Source: Paludibacteraceae bacterium
GTDB lineage: Bacteria; Bacteroidota; Bacteroidia; Bacteroidales; Paludibacteraceae
Assembly (NCBI GenBank): GCA_017480285.1
Contig: JAFVAX010000022.1
Span: 56,654-120,653, forward strand
DNA length: 64,000 nucleotides
Reading direction: 5' to 3'
Shown: piece after piece, positions 43,946-54,116 of the stretch
Numbering within the stretch: position 1 is the stretch's first letter
Layout: every line of letters starts with the position of its first letter
The notes under the pieces: generated by a model
What the model saw: only the letters and a program-made list of their open reading frames with translations
What the model was told of the DNA's origin: nothing
The model's database searches: none
Position numbers and translations under genes: made by a program

Positions 43946-46624
43946 TTAATATGTTGTTAATTTATAAGTCTTTGTTTTTCCGTTCAATACGACTTGTACT
44001 AAATATACTCCTTCCGAAAGTGGCAGCATCAGTGTTTCTTCGTTTGTCGTTTTGCTTACTACAAGTCTGCCGAAAAGGTTATAAACATTGATATTGGTAC
44101 CTTTTTCGAAATTTTGTACAATAATTGTGCCGTTTGTGGCATAAACCGAACCATTGATAACAAAATCAGCATTTTGTACATCTGTTTCGATACCGGGCAG
44201 TTTCTCAAACTTTATGTTTATGTTTTTCAGGTACATGGCTTTGGCAGTATTGCTCAGTCTAATCTCCACAACGCCTGATGTAGGTTCTGTTGCAGTGAAG
44301 GTATATGTCTGGTTTTCAGTAGTGAGATACTCTGTTTCTCCTATCGGGTTACCTGCCAGATATACATCGAGTTCAGCATCGCCCTGACTGCCGGTTGATG
44401 CTGTTACTTCGACTTCAACAACACCGCAACCTATTGTTTCTTCTGTTTTGAGGCTGACATTTTTCGAAGGATAGTTGCTTGAACCAAACACAGCACCTTT
44501 CGACTTGTCGTAACTCAATGTATTAGGTTCTGTAACTCTTACGAGCCAGTCGTAACCACTCAGGTCTTGTGTGCCTTCGTAGCAAGTCATATTAAAAGCA
44601 TGAGAATATTCCAAACAACCGTTTTCGCCCTGCTCGCGTGAGTTATTGATGGTTATGTAAATGTTATCGACCACATCCTTTCCACTGAAGCGAACCACTA
44701 CCATACCATTTTCAAAACTATAGTTTGGCATAGCAATCGAACCACAGGTAATACGCACCTGACAAGTCTTTTCCGAAGGTATGGCATAGCCGGCTTTTGG
44801 AGTGAATGTTATCTCAAAATCTTGGTTGCGGTCGGCATAATATGTTGCGCCCGAGTTCCACTCTACACCCTTGAGCGAGTAGTTGATATCCACACGCTTG
44901 TTGTTGCGGTAAAGAGCAAAGACGGTGCAGTCAGACATCGGGAAATAGCACTCGCCTGCTATGCCGGCATCGGGTGTAGTGCTACTTTTTTTGCTTGCCC
45001 AACCGAGGAAGGTATAGTCGGTTTTAGGTGTTACATCGGGTAGTATAATGCCGCTACGCTTGCTCGATTCGGTCAGTGAGGCTGTTTTGCAAGTTCCGTT
45101 TTGTCCGGCAAAGAAAGTAACAGTGCTTTTCTGAACTCCACCCATATAGTCAAGGAAGATGACTTCGTTTTTCTCAGTTACATTATCAAACCATTGAGTG
45201 TTTGAGAAGAATTTCCACGATGTGGCACCGGCTGGGAACATATCTTTTTGTTTCCCGCGGTAGCCGTTCTTCACTTCTTCTTGAATCTTACCGTTCCACT
45301 CCCACCTGTATGAAGGTGCGCTGCCGTCGGCTTCAATGATGTCCACACACATATTTGACGGTACATTATTGACGATGTTCTGCTCCCATTTATTTTTGAG
45401 GAACTCTATTTTGGTCATAAGCATACCGTGTCCGGGAATATATGTGTCCCAACCTGACTGCTGGCGATTTTCAAGCAAATAGAACTCACGCGGGTCGGGG
45501 TTAAGTCCATTGAGGTTTGGTTGCCCTGTTTTGCAGATAAGTGCACAGTCGCCTGTTGTGTTGAGGTTGCGCAGAATGAGGTTAAGCGGTTCGTTGGGAT
45601 TAAGCGGGATAGGCTCTACCCAACCCATATAGAATCGCTCGTATGCCGAGTATGCAGGTGGAGTGCGTCCAAGATTATTGTAGCCACCATAGTCCATCAG
45701 GTCCCATTCGCCGAGTGTCTTCTGCTCGCCATCGTTAGTGTCGTAAAGGTCAGGCAGTCCGAGTACGTGCGAGAACTCGTGGCATATAGTGCCTATACCC
45801 TCGCGATAACCGTTGTCGTCGGTTTCAGAGGAGCAGACATATACATTGACGCGCTTGCCGTCAAGCACACATTCGATATCGTCCCAAGAGTCTTCTATTC
45901 GTGCGTTGTGAGGCCATATAGCATCCTCTTGCGGACTATCGGCTTCACCTTTGCCGGCATAGATGACATAAACGCAATCGACATAGCCGTCGCCATCGCC
46001 ATCGTATTTGGTGAAATCAACATTGAGGTTTTTGTCGGCTTGCTCGCAGGCATCGGCTATCATCTGCTCAGGGTGTTGGTCGTCGCCGTACTCGTCGTTC
46101 TTGCCGTAGTAGTTTTGTTTGTTAGGCAAGGTAACAGGTCCGACGACATCAAACTGCGGTACATACTGTCCGTATGATTGGTCGCGGAAATACTTGCCAA
46201 CCGAACCTGTTGCACCATTGAATGAATAGTTGTCGGCATTGAAAAGGGCATCGTAGGCAGCGGCATCGTTGCCTTCACGAAAACTGCGGTCGGAGTATTG
46301 CGCAAGAATAACAAGCACTCTTGCCGGCGTAACGCGCTGAACACCGTGTTGGTGGGCTTTGCGTACTTTTCGCGGGTTGGCTTTTCTTTCTTTGATTTGA
46401 CTTTGGCTCAACGCTTGTGCAGGTACATACAAGCCCTGCGAGTTTTGTTTTAGCCAAGAGCCGTTTAGATCTGTTGTGTAGTGAAATTTCTCGTCTCCGA
46501 ATTTAAGAATCTGTATTTCCTTGCCGTCTTGTGAGGTTGCTTTATAGACACCTTTCTTGGCGGGCATGGAAAACATTGAAACAGAGAAAAATAAAATAAG
46601 AAATAGGGTAAATGTGTTTTTCAT
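43946..46624 (-). CDS. Secreted M6-family metalloprotease (892 aa), T9SS cargo
   Basis: The start is the ATG at 46624 (MKNTFTLFLILFFSVSMFSMPAKKG), which gives a signal peptide; the open frame upstream is not used. HEFSH is at 282-286 and DGDGDGYVD near 208-216. After the protease domain come an InlB-type repeat-like stretch (TFFAGQNGTC, FLGWASKKSS), a beta-sandwich region, and a T9SS type A domain (INVYNLFGRLVVSKTTNE). The most diverged of the four proteases. Confidence 0.9.
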   Translation of the reverse strand: MKNTFTLFLILFFSVSMFSMPAKKGVYKATSQDGKEIQILKFGDEKFHYTTDLNGSWLKQNSQGLYVPAQALSQSQIKERKANPRKVRKAHQHGVQRVTPARVLVILAQYSDRSFREGNDAAAYDALFNADNYSFNGATGSVGKYFRDQSYGQYVPQFDVVGPVTLPNKQNYYGKNDEYGDDQHPEQMIADACEQADKNLNVDFTKYDGDGDGYVDCVYVIYAGKGEADSPQEDAIWPHNARIEDSWDDIECVLDGKRVNVYVCSSETDDNGYREGIGTICHEFSHVLGLPDLYDTNDGEQKTLGEWDLMDYGGYNNLGRTPPAYSAYERFYMGWVEPIPLNPNEPLNLILRNLNTTGDCALICKTGQPNLNGLNPDPREFYLLENRQQSGWDTYIPGHGMLMTKIEFLKNKWEQNIVNNVPSNMCVDIIEADGSAPSYRWEWNGKIQEEVKNGYRGKQKDMFPAGATSWKFFSNTQWFDNVTEKNEVIFLDYMGGVQKSTVTFFAGQNGTCKTASLTESSKRSGIILPDVTPKTDYTFLGWASKKSSTTPDAGIAGECYFPMSDCTVFALYRNNKRVDINYSLKGVEWNSGATYYADRNQDFEITFTPKAGYAIPSEKTCQVRITCGSIAMPNYSFENGMVVVRFSGKDVVDNIYITINNSREQGENGCLEYSHAFNMTCYEGTQDLSGYDWLVRVTEPNTLSYDKSKGAVFGSSNYPSKNVSLKTEETIGCGVVEVEVTASTGSQGDAELDVYLAGNPIGETEYLTTENQTYTFTATEPTSGVVEIRLSNTAKAMYLKNINIKFEKLPGIETDVQNADFVINGSVYATNGTIIVQNFEKGTNINVYNLFGRLVVSKTTNEETLMLPLSEGVYLVQVVLNGKTKTYKLTTY

Positions 46625-46635
46625 GATTTTTTTGT

Positions 46636-47394
46636 TTATATATGTACTTTTTTGATTTTCTTGTACAGTTCTGAAGCAAAGACGAAGTCTTGCAAGTTTT
46701 GACTCTCTGCAGTAAAGATGTCGGTTCGAGAGCCTTGCCATTCTTTCTTTCCGTTTTTAAGGAAAAGTATATTGTCGCCAATTTCCATAATGGAGTTCAT
46801 ATCGTGTGAATTGACGATGGTACAGATGTTATATTCCTGAGTTATCTCTTGAATAAGGTGGTCGATAACAAGGCTTGTATGCGGGTCAAGACCTGAGTTG
46901 GGTTCGTCGCAGAATAAGTATTTCGGGTTCATGGCAATGGCTCTTGCAATAGCCACACGCTTTTGCATACCGCCGGAAATCTCTGACGGCATAAGGTGGA
47001 ACGAGCGTTCGGGCATATTCACACGATTAAGGCAGAAAACGGCTCTGTCTTGTCGCTCAGACTTGCTCATTGTGGAAAACATCTCAAGCGGGAAGAGTAC
47101 ATTGTCAAGCACTGTCTCTGAGTCAAAAAGTGCTGCCCCTTGAAAGAGCATACCCATCTCTCGTCGCAGGTTGCGTATGTCGCTCTCTTTCATTGTTGTA
47201 AGGTCGCGATTGTCGTATAGTATATGTCCGGCATCGACCTTATGCAGACCTATAAGACTCTTCATAAGCACAGTCTTGCCCGAGCCGGACTGACCGATAA
47301 TCATATTCACCTTGCCATCGCCGAAACTGACGGATACATCGTCAAGAACGGTATGCCCCTCGAATTGTTTGACTATATTTTGAACTTCTATCAT
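46636..47394 (-). CDS. mlaF: MlaF-like ABC transporter ATP-binding protein
   Basis: A 252-residue ATPase with Walker A GQSGSGKT (about 34-41), signature SGGMQKRVAIARA and Walker B LFCDEPNSGLDP, the typical MlaF sequence. With MlaE it moves phospholipids between membranes. It overlaps mlaE by one base and is followed 11 bases later by the M6 protease genes. No mlaD (MCE) gene is in the window next to it. Confidence 0.93.
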   Translation of the reverse strand: MIEVQNIVKQFEGHTVLDDVSVSFGDGKVNMIIGQSGSGKTVLMKSLIGLHKVDAGHILYDNRDLTTMKESDIRNLRREMGMLFQGAALFDSETVLDNVLFPLEMFSTMSKSERQDRAVFCLNRVNMPERSFHLMPSEISGGMQKRVAIARAIAMNPKYLFCDEPNSGLDPHTSLVIDHLIQEITQEYNICTIVNSHDMNSIMEIGDNILFLKNGKKEWQGSRTDIFTAESQNLQDFVFASELYKKIKKVHI

Positions 47395-48146
47395 TAGTTT
47401 AGCATCAGTTGTGTTAATAACAAGTTAAAGAAAAGTATGAGCACGCTGCTGTTGACGACGGCTTTGGTGCTTGCCCTACCTACTTCCAAGGCACCACCGT
47501 AAGCATAATAGCCGTAGTATGACGAAACCGTTGATATTATAAAAGCAAAAACAAGCGATTTGATAAGCGAGTACCAGACATAGAAAGGTGTAAAAGCGTA
47601 AGTTATACCATACTGATAATCAGCGACGGTGATGACATCAGTAAAAAGAGCAACACCATAACCGCCTAAAAGTCCGACAGCCATTGATATGATGACTAAA
47701 ATAGGCATCATTGCAACGAAAGCAACCGCTTTTGGCAGAATAAGGTAGTTGGCAGAATTGACACCCATAATCTCAAGAGCATCAATCTGTTCGGTTATAC
47801 GCATAGTGCCTATCTCTGAGGCTATATTACTACCCACCTTGCCAGCCAAAAGCAGACAGAGTATAGTGCTTGAAAACTCCAGAAGTAGAGTGTCGCGCGT
47901 CACAAGACCTGTCGAATAGGTCGGAAGTAGAGGGTTAGATGTGTTGAGTTTGGTTTGTATGGTAAGGATAGCACCAATAAAGATACTAATGATAACAACG
48001 AGTGGCAACGACTGTAGTCCTTGTTTTTCCAACTCTTTTGACAGTTGTCGGAAGAACATTCTTGCTCGGTCGGGCAAATGAAACATCCTGCCCATGAGAA
48101 GGAAGTACCTTCCTGTATGTTCGAAAAAATTGCGTATAAAAGACAT
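47394..48146 (-). CDS. mlaE: MlaE-like ABC transporter permease
   Basis: A 250-residue permease with about five membrane segments and the MlaE signature GSNIASEIGTMRITEQIDALEIMGVN. It forms the inner-membrane part of a phospholipid transport ABC system. It starts a minus-strand run of genes. The region upstream holds a heptamer array. Confidence 0.93.
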   Translation of the reverse strand: MSFIRNFFEHTGRYFLLMGRMFHLPDRARMFFRQLSKELEKQGLQSLPLVVIISIFIGAILTIQTKLNTSNPLLPTYSTGLVTRDTLLLEFSSTILCLLLAGKVGSNIASEIGTMRITEQIDALEIMGVNSANYLILPKAVAFVAMMPILVIISMAVGLLGGYGVALFTDVITVADYQYGITYAFTPFYVWYSLIKSLVFAFIISTVSSYYGYYAYGGALEVGRASTKAVVNSSVLILFFNLLLTQLMLN

Positions 48147-48154
48147 GTTTAATT

Positions 48155-48182
48155 TACAATTTACAATTCACAATTTACAATT
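48155..48182 (-). repeat. AATTGTR heptamer array upstream of mlaE
   Basis: Four 7-bp units, 8 bases before the mlaE start codon. The unit order (AATTGTA, AATTGTG, AATTGTA, AATTGTA) is the same as at lptB. Confidence 0.9.
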
Positions 48183-48234
48183 AACCCCAAATTTACGAAT
48201 TTTTTGCGAGTTTTACAAATTTTGTTCAAAAAAG

Positions 48235-48266
48235 GTTGTAAATAACCATTTTTTTTTGTAATTTTG
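48235..48266 (+). promoter_or_regulatory. Promoter for potA
   Basis: GTTG (48235-48238), 20 bases, TAATTTTG (48259-48266), then CAC. It lies about 85 bases upstream of potA, divergent from mlaE. Confidence 0.65.
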
Positions 48267-48349
48267 CACTTGAAAATAAAAATTAACCAAATAAGCGTTT
48301 TTTATGCGTTTTACATTTTCTGTTCCATAGAATTTATCTTTTTTAGGAA

Positions 48350-49831
48350 ATGAAGCAAACCCAGTCCATCATCGAGGTTGAACATGTCTCCAAACAGTTT
48401 GAAGATGGCAAGTTCGCCTTGCAAGATGTAAGCCTTTCGGTTCAGAAAGGCGAATTCGTGACCATTCTTGGTCCTTCCGGTTGCGGTAAAACAACTCTTC
48501 TTCGTTGTATCGCAGGTTTTCAAAACCCCACTACGGGTAGTATCCTCCTCTCAGGCAAGGAACTGACAGATACGCCACCAAACAAGCGTCCGGTGAATAC
48601 GGTCTTTCAGAAGTATGCCTTGTTTCCGCATTTGAATGTCTATAACAATGTGGCATTCGGTTTGAAACTCAAGAGTATTGACGCCGACCAGATTGAAAAG
48701 CGTGTTAAGAGAGCCCTCAAAACAGTTGGTATGACCGACTATGAGAGTCGTGATGTTAACAGTCTGTCAGGCGGTCAGCAACAGCGTGTGGCTATTGCTC
48801 GTGCTATCGTCAATCAGCCTGAAGTGTTGCTTCTTGACGAGCCGCTTGCCGCCCTTGACCTTAAGATGCGCAAGGATATGCAACTCGAACTGAAAGAGAT
48901 GCACAAGAAACTTGGCATCACTTTTATCTATGTAACTCACGATCAGGAGGAAGCACTGACTCTTTCTGACCGCGTGGTGGTAATGAACGAGGGGCAGATT
49001 CAGCAGATAGGTACACCAACCGACATCTACAACGAACCGCAAAACTGCTTTGTGGCTGACTTTATAGGTGAGAGCAATATCTTGGGTGGAAAGATGATTT
49101 GCGACCGACTTGTGCGTTTCTGCGACAAAGAGTTTGAATGTATTGACGAAGGATTCGGCGAAGACACACCGGTGGATATAGTTATTCGTCCGGAAGATAT
49201 TTATATCTGGGAGACGAGAAACAATGCAGGTCAAGTGGCATCTATTGAGGAGCAACAACAGGATTATGACCTTGACGACCGCATTCCTAAGGGCAACTTT
49301 ACCAAATGGTATGGCACGGTTCAGAGTTGCATATTCAAAGGTGTTCATTACGAGATGATTGTTCTTACCCCTGACGGATATGAGTTTATGGTACAGGACT
49401 ATCATGAGTTCAAAGCCGGAACGAATGTGGGAATGCTTGTTCGACCGGAAGATATTCAGATAATGCACAAGCAACACCATAAATACAACTATTTTGAGGG
49501 TGAGATAACGAAAAACGGGATGGTGCGTTTTATTGGTGCTGAATGGGAAGTCAGCGAAGATCAGTTGGCGCAGTTTAATGCCGGCGACATAGTACAGGTT
49601 TTAGTGCCTTTCCGTGAGATTGATTTGCAAGACCACGAGGAGGAAGGTGTTTTGTCAGGTGAAGTACATTTCATCCTTTATAAGGGCAACCACTATCACC
49701 TCACCATCCGTACCAACGATGGTATTGACCTGATTGTTAATACCACCGATGTATGGGATAATGGCGACCGTGTCGGAATAAAGATACCAAAAGAATGTAT
49801 CATTCTACAAAAACTACCCGAACAACAATGA
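48350..49831 (+). CDS. potA: Spermidine/putrescine ABC transporter ATP-binding protein, extended
   Basis: A 493-residue PotA: Walker [10 protein letters not shown] (about 42-50), signature [14 protein letters not shown], Walker [12 protein letters not shown] and the polyamine-type [15 protein letters not shown] linker. PotA is usually about 370 residues. Here the C-terminal regulatory part (about 250-493) is longer, with two VRPEDI motifs and a repeated TOBE-like pattern. The gene overlaps potB (ATGA at 49828-49831). Confidence 0.93.
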   Translation: MKQTQSIIEVEHVSKQFEDGKFALQDVSLSVQKGEFVTILGPSGCGKTTLLRCIAGFQNPTTGSILLSGKELTDTPPNKRPVNTVFQKYALFPHLNVYNNVAFGLKLKSIDADQIEKRVKRALKTVGMTDYESRDVNSLSGGQQQRVAIARAIVNQPEVLLLDEPLAALDLKMRKDMQLELKEMHKKLGITFIYVTHDQEEALTLSDRVVVMNEGQIQQIGTPTDIYNEPQNCFVADFIGESNILGGKMICDRLVRFCDKEFECIDEGFGEDTPVDIVIRPEDIYIWETRNNAGQVASIEEQQQDYDLDDRIPKGNFTKWYGTVQSCIFKGVHYEMIVLTPDGYEFMVQDYHEFKAGTNVGMLVRPEDIQIMHKQHHKYNYFEGEITKNGMVRFIGAEWEVSEDQLAQFNAGDIVQVLVPFREIDLQDHEEEGVLSGEVHFILYKGNHYHLTIRTNDGIDLIVNTTDVWDNGDRVGIKIPKECIILQKLPEQQ

Positions 49832-50613
49832 AAAACGAGATTACTATAGGACGGACAGCCGTTACTCCTTATATGTTGTTCTTGTTGGTGTTGGTGCTCA
49901 TACCGCTTGGCTTGGTTGTTTATTATTCATTTACCGACACCGAAGGAGGTTTTACCTTTGCACATTTCTTGCAGTTTATGCAAGGTGGCGAGGCTTTGAA
50001 TACTTTCCTGTATTCCTTTTTTATAGCCTTGGTAACTACCGCTATATGTTTGCTTTTAGGCTATCCTGCAGCATATTTCTTGAGTATTCGTGTGGCAAAT
50101 AACCCGCCTGAGAAACGCCTTGCAGAGGTGATGATTATCCTTTATATCGTTCCGATGTGGATAAACTGCCTATTGCGTACCTTGGCTACGGTGGAACTGT
50201 TTAATATCCTATCAATACCGCTTGGCGAAGGCGCTTTGCTTTTTGGTCTGTGTTACGACTATCTGCCATTTATGATATATCCTATTTACACCGATTTGCT
50301 GAAAATGGATATGTCTCTACTGGAAGCATCAGCCGATTTGGGTGCTAACCGCTGGCAGTCGTTCTGGAAGGTTGTAGTGCCACTCTCAAAACGAGGTATA
50401 TACAGCGGGATAGTTATGGTGTTCCTGCCCACACTCTCTACTTTTGCAATATCAGAATTGCTCACTCACAATAAGATAACACTTTTTGGTAGTCTTATTC
50501 AACGCTGTTTCGGCGAAGGAGGAATACTGATGTGGAACTATGGTGCAGCACTCTCAATGATAATGTTTGTAGTAGTCTTTCTGCTTGAACATTTCAGTCA
50601 TGATGAAGAATAG
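49828..50613 (+). CDS. potB: Spermidine/putrescine ABC transporter permease PotB
   Basis: Start taken at 49828 ([20 protein letters not shown]), overlapping the potA stop; the frame is open upstream but has no sense there. A 261-residue membrane protein with six helices and the EAA loop [20 protein letters not shown]. It is the first permease of the polyamine importer. Confidence 0.92.
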   Translation: MKNEITIGRTAVTPYMLFLLVLVLIPLGLVVYYSFTDTEGGFTFAHFLQFMQGGEALNTFLYSFFIALVTTAICLLLGYPAAYFLSIRVANNPPEKRLAEVMIILYIVPMWINCLLRTLATVELFNILSIPLGEGALLFGLCYDYLPFMIYPIYTDLLKMDMSLLEASADLGANRWQSFWKVVVPLSKRGIYSGIVMVFLPTLSTFAISELLTHNKITLFGSLIQRCFGEGGILMWNYGAALSMIMFVVVFLLEHFSHDEE

Positions 50614-50672
50614 AAGTTAGACCACTTCGTTGTTGGAAGTTAGATGTTAGAAAAATATAGAGAAATAGACAA

Positions 50673-51473
50673 ATGAAAAACAATAAATTTGGTTGGATAT
50701 ATGTCTGGTCGTTGATGTTGATAATGTACCTGCCATTATTTCTGATATTTTTAAGCAGTTTTACAACAAGTAAGGTTCTTGGCAGTTGGACGGGCTTCTC
50801 GCTTGATTTATACAAGAACCTGCTGACCGGTGCAGCTCCGGCGAATCTGTATAGTGCCATTTGGATAACGGTGGCTCTTGCGGTAGGTGCTTCGTTTTTG
50901 TCAACGGTGATAGCCCTTGTAGGCCTTGTCGGTTTTTGGTTTATCCCTTCCGCGCAAGGCAAGTTTTGGCGCAGTACATCCGACAAACTGTTGCAGGTTC
51001 CACTTGTTACACCCGATATCCTTTTAGGTGTAATGCTCTTTCTGCTTTTTGTAACAGCCAATATACCACGCAGTTTCACTACTCTTATGATATCTCATGT
51101 GTTGCTCACACTGCCTTTTGCGGTGTTGAATATCCGTCCTGCGCTGCAGCACTTTGACAGACATATATACGAGGCGGCACTTGATTTGGGCGCAACACCC
51201 GTTCAGGCTTTTTTCCGTGTAGTGTTGCCTGATTTGTGGAGTGGTATTGTATCAGGTTTCATACTTGCACTTACGATTTCTATTGACGATTTCGGTGTGG
51301 CTTTCTTTACAAGAGGCTCTGACGGTATAGAGACCTTGAGTACTTTTATTTACGCAGATGCCCGTCGTGGTGGTTTGACTCCTGAACTCAGACCCCTTTT
51401 CGCACTTATATTGGTAGTGCTGTTAATTGTTTTAGTGGTTCGTGAGCATAAGTTAAGGAATACTAACAAATAA
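50673..51473 (+). CDS. potC: Spermidine/putrescine ABC transporter permease PotC
   Basis: A 266-residue permease with six helices and the EAA loop YEAALDLGATPVQAFFRVVL. It pairs with PotB. The 59-base gap before it has no gene. The next gene is mutS, so the substrate-binding subunit PotD is absent from this locus. Confidence 0.92.
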   Translation: MKNNKFGWIYVWSLMLIMYLPLFLIFLSSFTTSKVLGSWTGFSLDLYKNLLTGAAPANLYSAIWITVALAVGASFLSTVIALVGLVGFWFIPSAQGKFWRSTSDKLLQVPLVTPDILLGVMLFLLFVTANIPRSFTTLMISHVLLTLPFAVLNIRPALQHFDRHIYEAALDLGATPVQAFFRVVLPDLWSGIVSGFILALTISIDDFGVAFFTRGSDGIETLSTFIYADARRGGLTPELRPLFALILVVLLIVLVVREHKLRNTNK

Positions 51474-51485
51474 TCTTTTTGTACC

Positions 51486-54116
51486 ATGGCAGAGAAAACT
51501 CGAGCAGACGAACAGACGCCGATGATGAAGCAGTTTCGTACAATCAAAGAGACATATCCTGATGCGATATTGCTTTTTCGTTGTGGCGATTTCTACGAGA
51601 CATATCAAGAAGATGCTGTTGAGGCTGCGAAGATACTGAACATAACGCTGACAAGGCGTTCGAGCGTTGCCGGTAATGTTGCGGCAAGTATTGAGATGGC
51701 GGGCTTTCCCTTCCATGCTTTGGATACTTATCTGCCAAAACTTGTAAGAAGCGGTAAGCGAGTGGCAATTTGCGACCAGTTAGAGGACCCGAAACTGACG
51801 AAAAAATTAGTCAAACGCGGTGTTACAGAGTTGGTTACACCTTCACTCTCATACAGCGATGCAGGATTGGCAAGTAAGGAAAATAATTATCTTGCGGCTG
51901 TGCATTTCGACGAGAAAAACCGATTAGGCATAGCACTTTTGGACCTTTCAACCGGTGAGTTTATCGCCACAGATGCTCCTGTTGAGACGATTAAGACAAT
52001 CATAGCCAATCGTGCCCCGAAAGAAGTCTTGTACTGCCGGCAGAAGAGGAATGTCTTTAAAGAAATATGGGGTACTTCAAGACTTTATACTTACGAACTT
52101 GACGATTGGGTTTTTACACCACAGTCGGCAACCGAAAGACTGCTCAGGCAGTTTAATGTGCAGTCAATAAAAGGTCTGGGTGTTGGCAGTATTCCGCTTG
52201 GCACTGTTGCCGCCGGGGCAATACTCCATTATTTGGACATAACCCAACATACGCAAACGGGTAATATACAGCACTTAAGCCGTATTGAGACAGATGCTTT
52301 TGTATGGCTTGACCCGTTCACTTTGAGAAACCTTGAGATAACTGTTCGTACTCATCCTGAGGCAAAGACCTTGCTTGATGTTATGGATCAGACTCTTACT
52401 TCTATGGGTGGGCGTATGATGCGTCATTGGCTCACTTCGCCATTAAAATCGGTAGAAAGCATAACGGAGCGTCAGAGTGTTGTTACCTTTATGTTTCGCC
52501 ACCCACAGGAGCGAGAAACTATTCAGCAGTGTCTCTCCGGCATGGGCGATTTAGAGCGATTGACATCTAAAATAGCAAGCGGACGGGCTATGCCACGGCA
52601 TTTGGTTGAGATATTAGGCATTTTGCAACAGATACCTACACTTAGGAAACTGATGTGGGAAAGCGATAATGAATATCTGAAAAAACTATGCGATAAACTT
52701 AACCCTTGCATTGAAGAGCGTAATCTTATTGACAGGATAATAGAGAAGACAGGACTTTCATTGCAGGCAAAAAAAGGTTTTATACGATCGGGTGTCAGCG
52801 AAGAGCTTGACGAGTTAAGAAACATATCAGAAAACGCAAAAGAGTATCTGCAAAGCATTGTAGATAGGGAAATTCAGCGCACAGGAATAAATTCGCTTAA
52901 GATAGGGTTTAACAATGTGTTTGGCTATTATCTTGAAGTGAGAAACACTTTCAAGTCGCAGGTGCCACACGAGTGGATTCGTAAGCAGACGCTTGTCAAC
53001 TGTGAGCGATACATAACAGAGGAGTTGAAAGAACTTGAGGAAAAGATTCTCAGTAGCAACGAAAAGCAGGAGATAATAGAAAACCGTATATATCAGCAGT
53101 TGCTTGAACGCCTTCTGCCTATAGCCCAAGAGTTGAACACCGATGCAAACATTCTTGCAACGCTTGACTGTCTGCTGAGTTTTACAATAGTTGCAGAGCA
53201 AAACAAATATGTATGTCCCGAAGTTAATGACTCACTAAAAATAAGTATAACCGCGGGCAGACACCCTGTTATTGAAAAACAACTGCCTTTTGGCGAGAAG
53301 TATGTGTCCAACAGTATTGAACTTGACAACGACAGTCAGCAGATTATCATCCTGACAGGACCTAACATGGCGGGTAAATCTGCTCTTTTGAGGCAAACGG
53401 CACTGATTGTTCTTTTGGCTCAGACGGGCTCGTTTGTGCCGGCTGAGAGTGCAAGCATTGGTGTGGTGGATAGGATATTCACCCGTGTCGGTGCAAGCGA
53501 TAATCTCTCACTTGGCGAGAGTACATTTATGGTTGAGATGCAAGAGGCTTCTGCCATACTTAATAATCTGTCAGATAGGTCGCTTGTGCTATTCGATGAA
53601 CTCGGACGCGGCACTTCAACCTACGACGGCATAAGTATCGCTTGGGCAATAGTAGAATACATACACGAAAATCCCTGCCATGCCAAAACGCTTTTTGCCA
53701 CTCATTACCACGAACTTAATGAGATGGAGAAAACCTTTAAGCGTATTCGCAACTATAATGTGTCGGTCAAAGAGGTTAATCATAAGGTTATTTTCCTACG
53801 CAAACTGCAAAGAGGTGGTTCAGAACATAGTTTTGGTATCAATGTTGCCAAACTTGCAGGTATGCCCCCTACTATTACTAAACGAGCCGAACATATCCTT
53901 AAGGATTTGGAAGAGGCTAACCGTCAGGGTGATAAAGGCAAACCTATTGAGAAAATAGGTAAAGGAATGGAGGGCTATCAGTTAAGCATATTCAGTTTGG
54001 ATGACCCTGTACTTGAGGATATTCGGGACAGGCTCAAGAAAATAGATACCGACAACCTGACACCTTTGCAGGCTCTTACGACATTGACGGAGATAAAATC
54101 ACTTGTCGGAAAGTAG
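51486..54116 (+). CDS. mutS: DNA mismatch repair protein MutS
   Basis: An 876-residue MutS: the mismatch-recognition FRCGDFYETY motif near residue 30 (Phe-x-Glu), the core and lever domains, and the ATPase domain with Walker A GPNMAGKS at 625-632, ELGRGTSTYDG and THYHEL. It recognises mismatches and recruits MutL. It ends convergently with nth, sharing 18 bp. Confidence 0.97.
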   Translation: MAEKTRADEQTPMMKQFRTIKETYPDAILLFRCGDFYETYQEDAVEAAKILNITLTRRSSVAGNVAASIEMAGFPFHALDTYLPKLVRSGKRVAICDQLEDPKLTKKLVKRGVTELVTPSLSYSDAGLASKENNYLAAVHFDEKNRLGIALLDLSTGEFIATDAPVETIKTIIANRAPKEVLYCRQKRNVFKEIWGTSRLYTYELDDWVFTPQSATERLLRQFNVQSIKGLGVGSIPLGTVAAGAILHYLDITQHTQTGNIQHLSRIETDAFVWLDPFTLRNLEITVRTHPEAKTLLDVMDQTLTSMGGRMMRHWLTSPLKSVESITERQSVVTFMFRHPQERETIQQCLSGMGDLERLTSKIASGRAMPRHLVEILGILQQIPTLRKLMWESDNEYLKKLCDKLNPCIEERNLIDRIIEKTGLSLQAKKGFIRSGVSEELDELRNISENAKEYLQSIVDREIQRTGINSLKIGFNNVFGYYLEVRNTFKSQVPHEWIRKQTLVNCERYITEELKELEEKILSSNEKQEIIENRIYQQLLERLLPIAQELNTDANILATLDCLLSFTIVAEQNKYVCPEVNDSLKISITAGRHPVIEKQLPFGEKYVSNSIELDNDSQQIIILTGPNMAGKSALLRQTALIVLLAQTGSFVPAESASIGVVDRIFTRVGASDNLSLGESTFMVEMQEASAILNNLSDRSLVLFDELGRGTSTYDGISIAWAIVEYIHENPCHAKTLFATHYHELNEMEKTFKRIRNYNVSVKEVNHKVIFLRKLQRGGSEHSFGINVAKLAGMPPTITKRAEHILKDLEEANRQGDKGKPIEKIGKGMEGYQLSIFSLDDPVLEDIRDRLKKIDTDNLTPLQALTTLTEIKSLVGK

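Noticed and set aside
45521-46177. 218-residue frame antisense to the 892-residue protease
   Set aside because: Shadow of the protease coding frame; no start context or domain.
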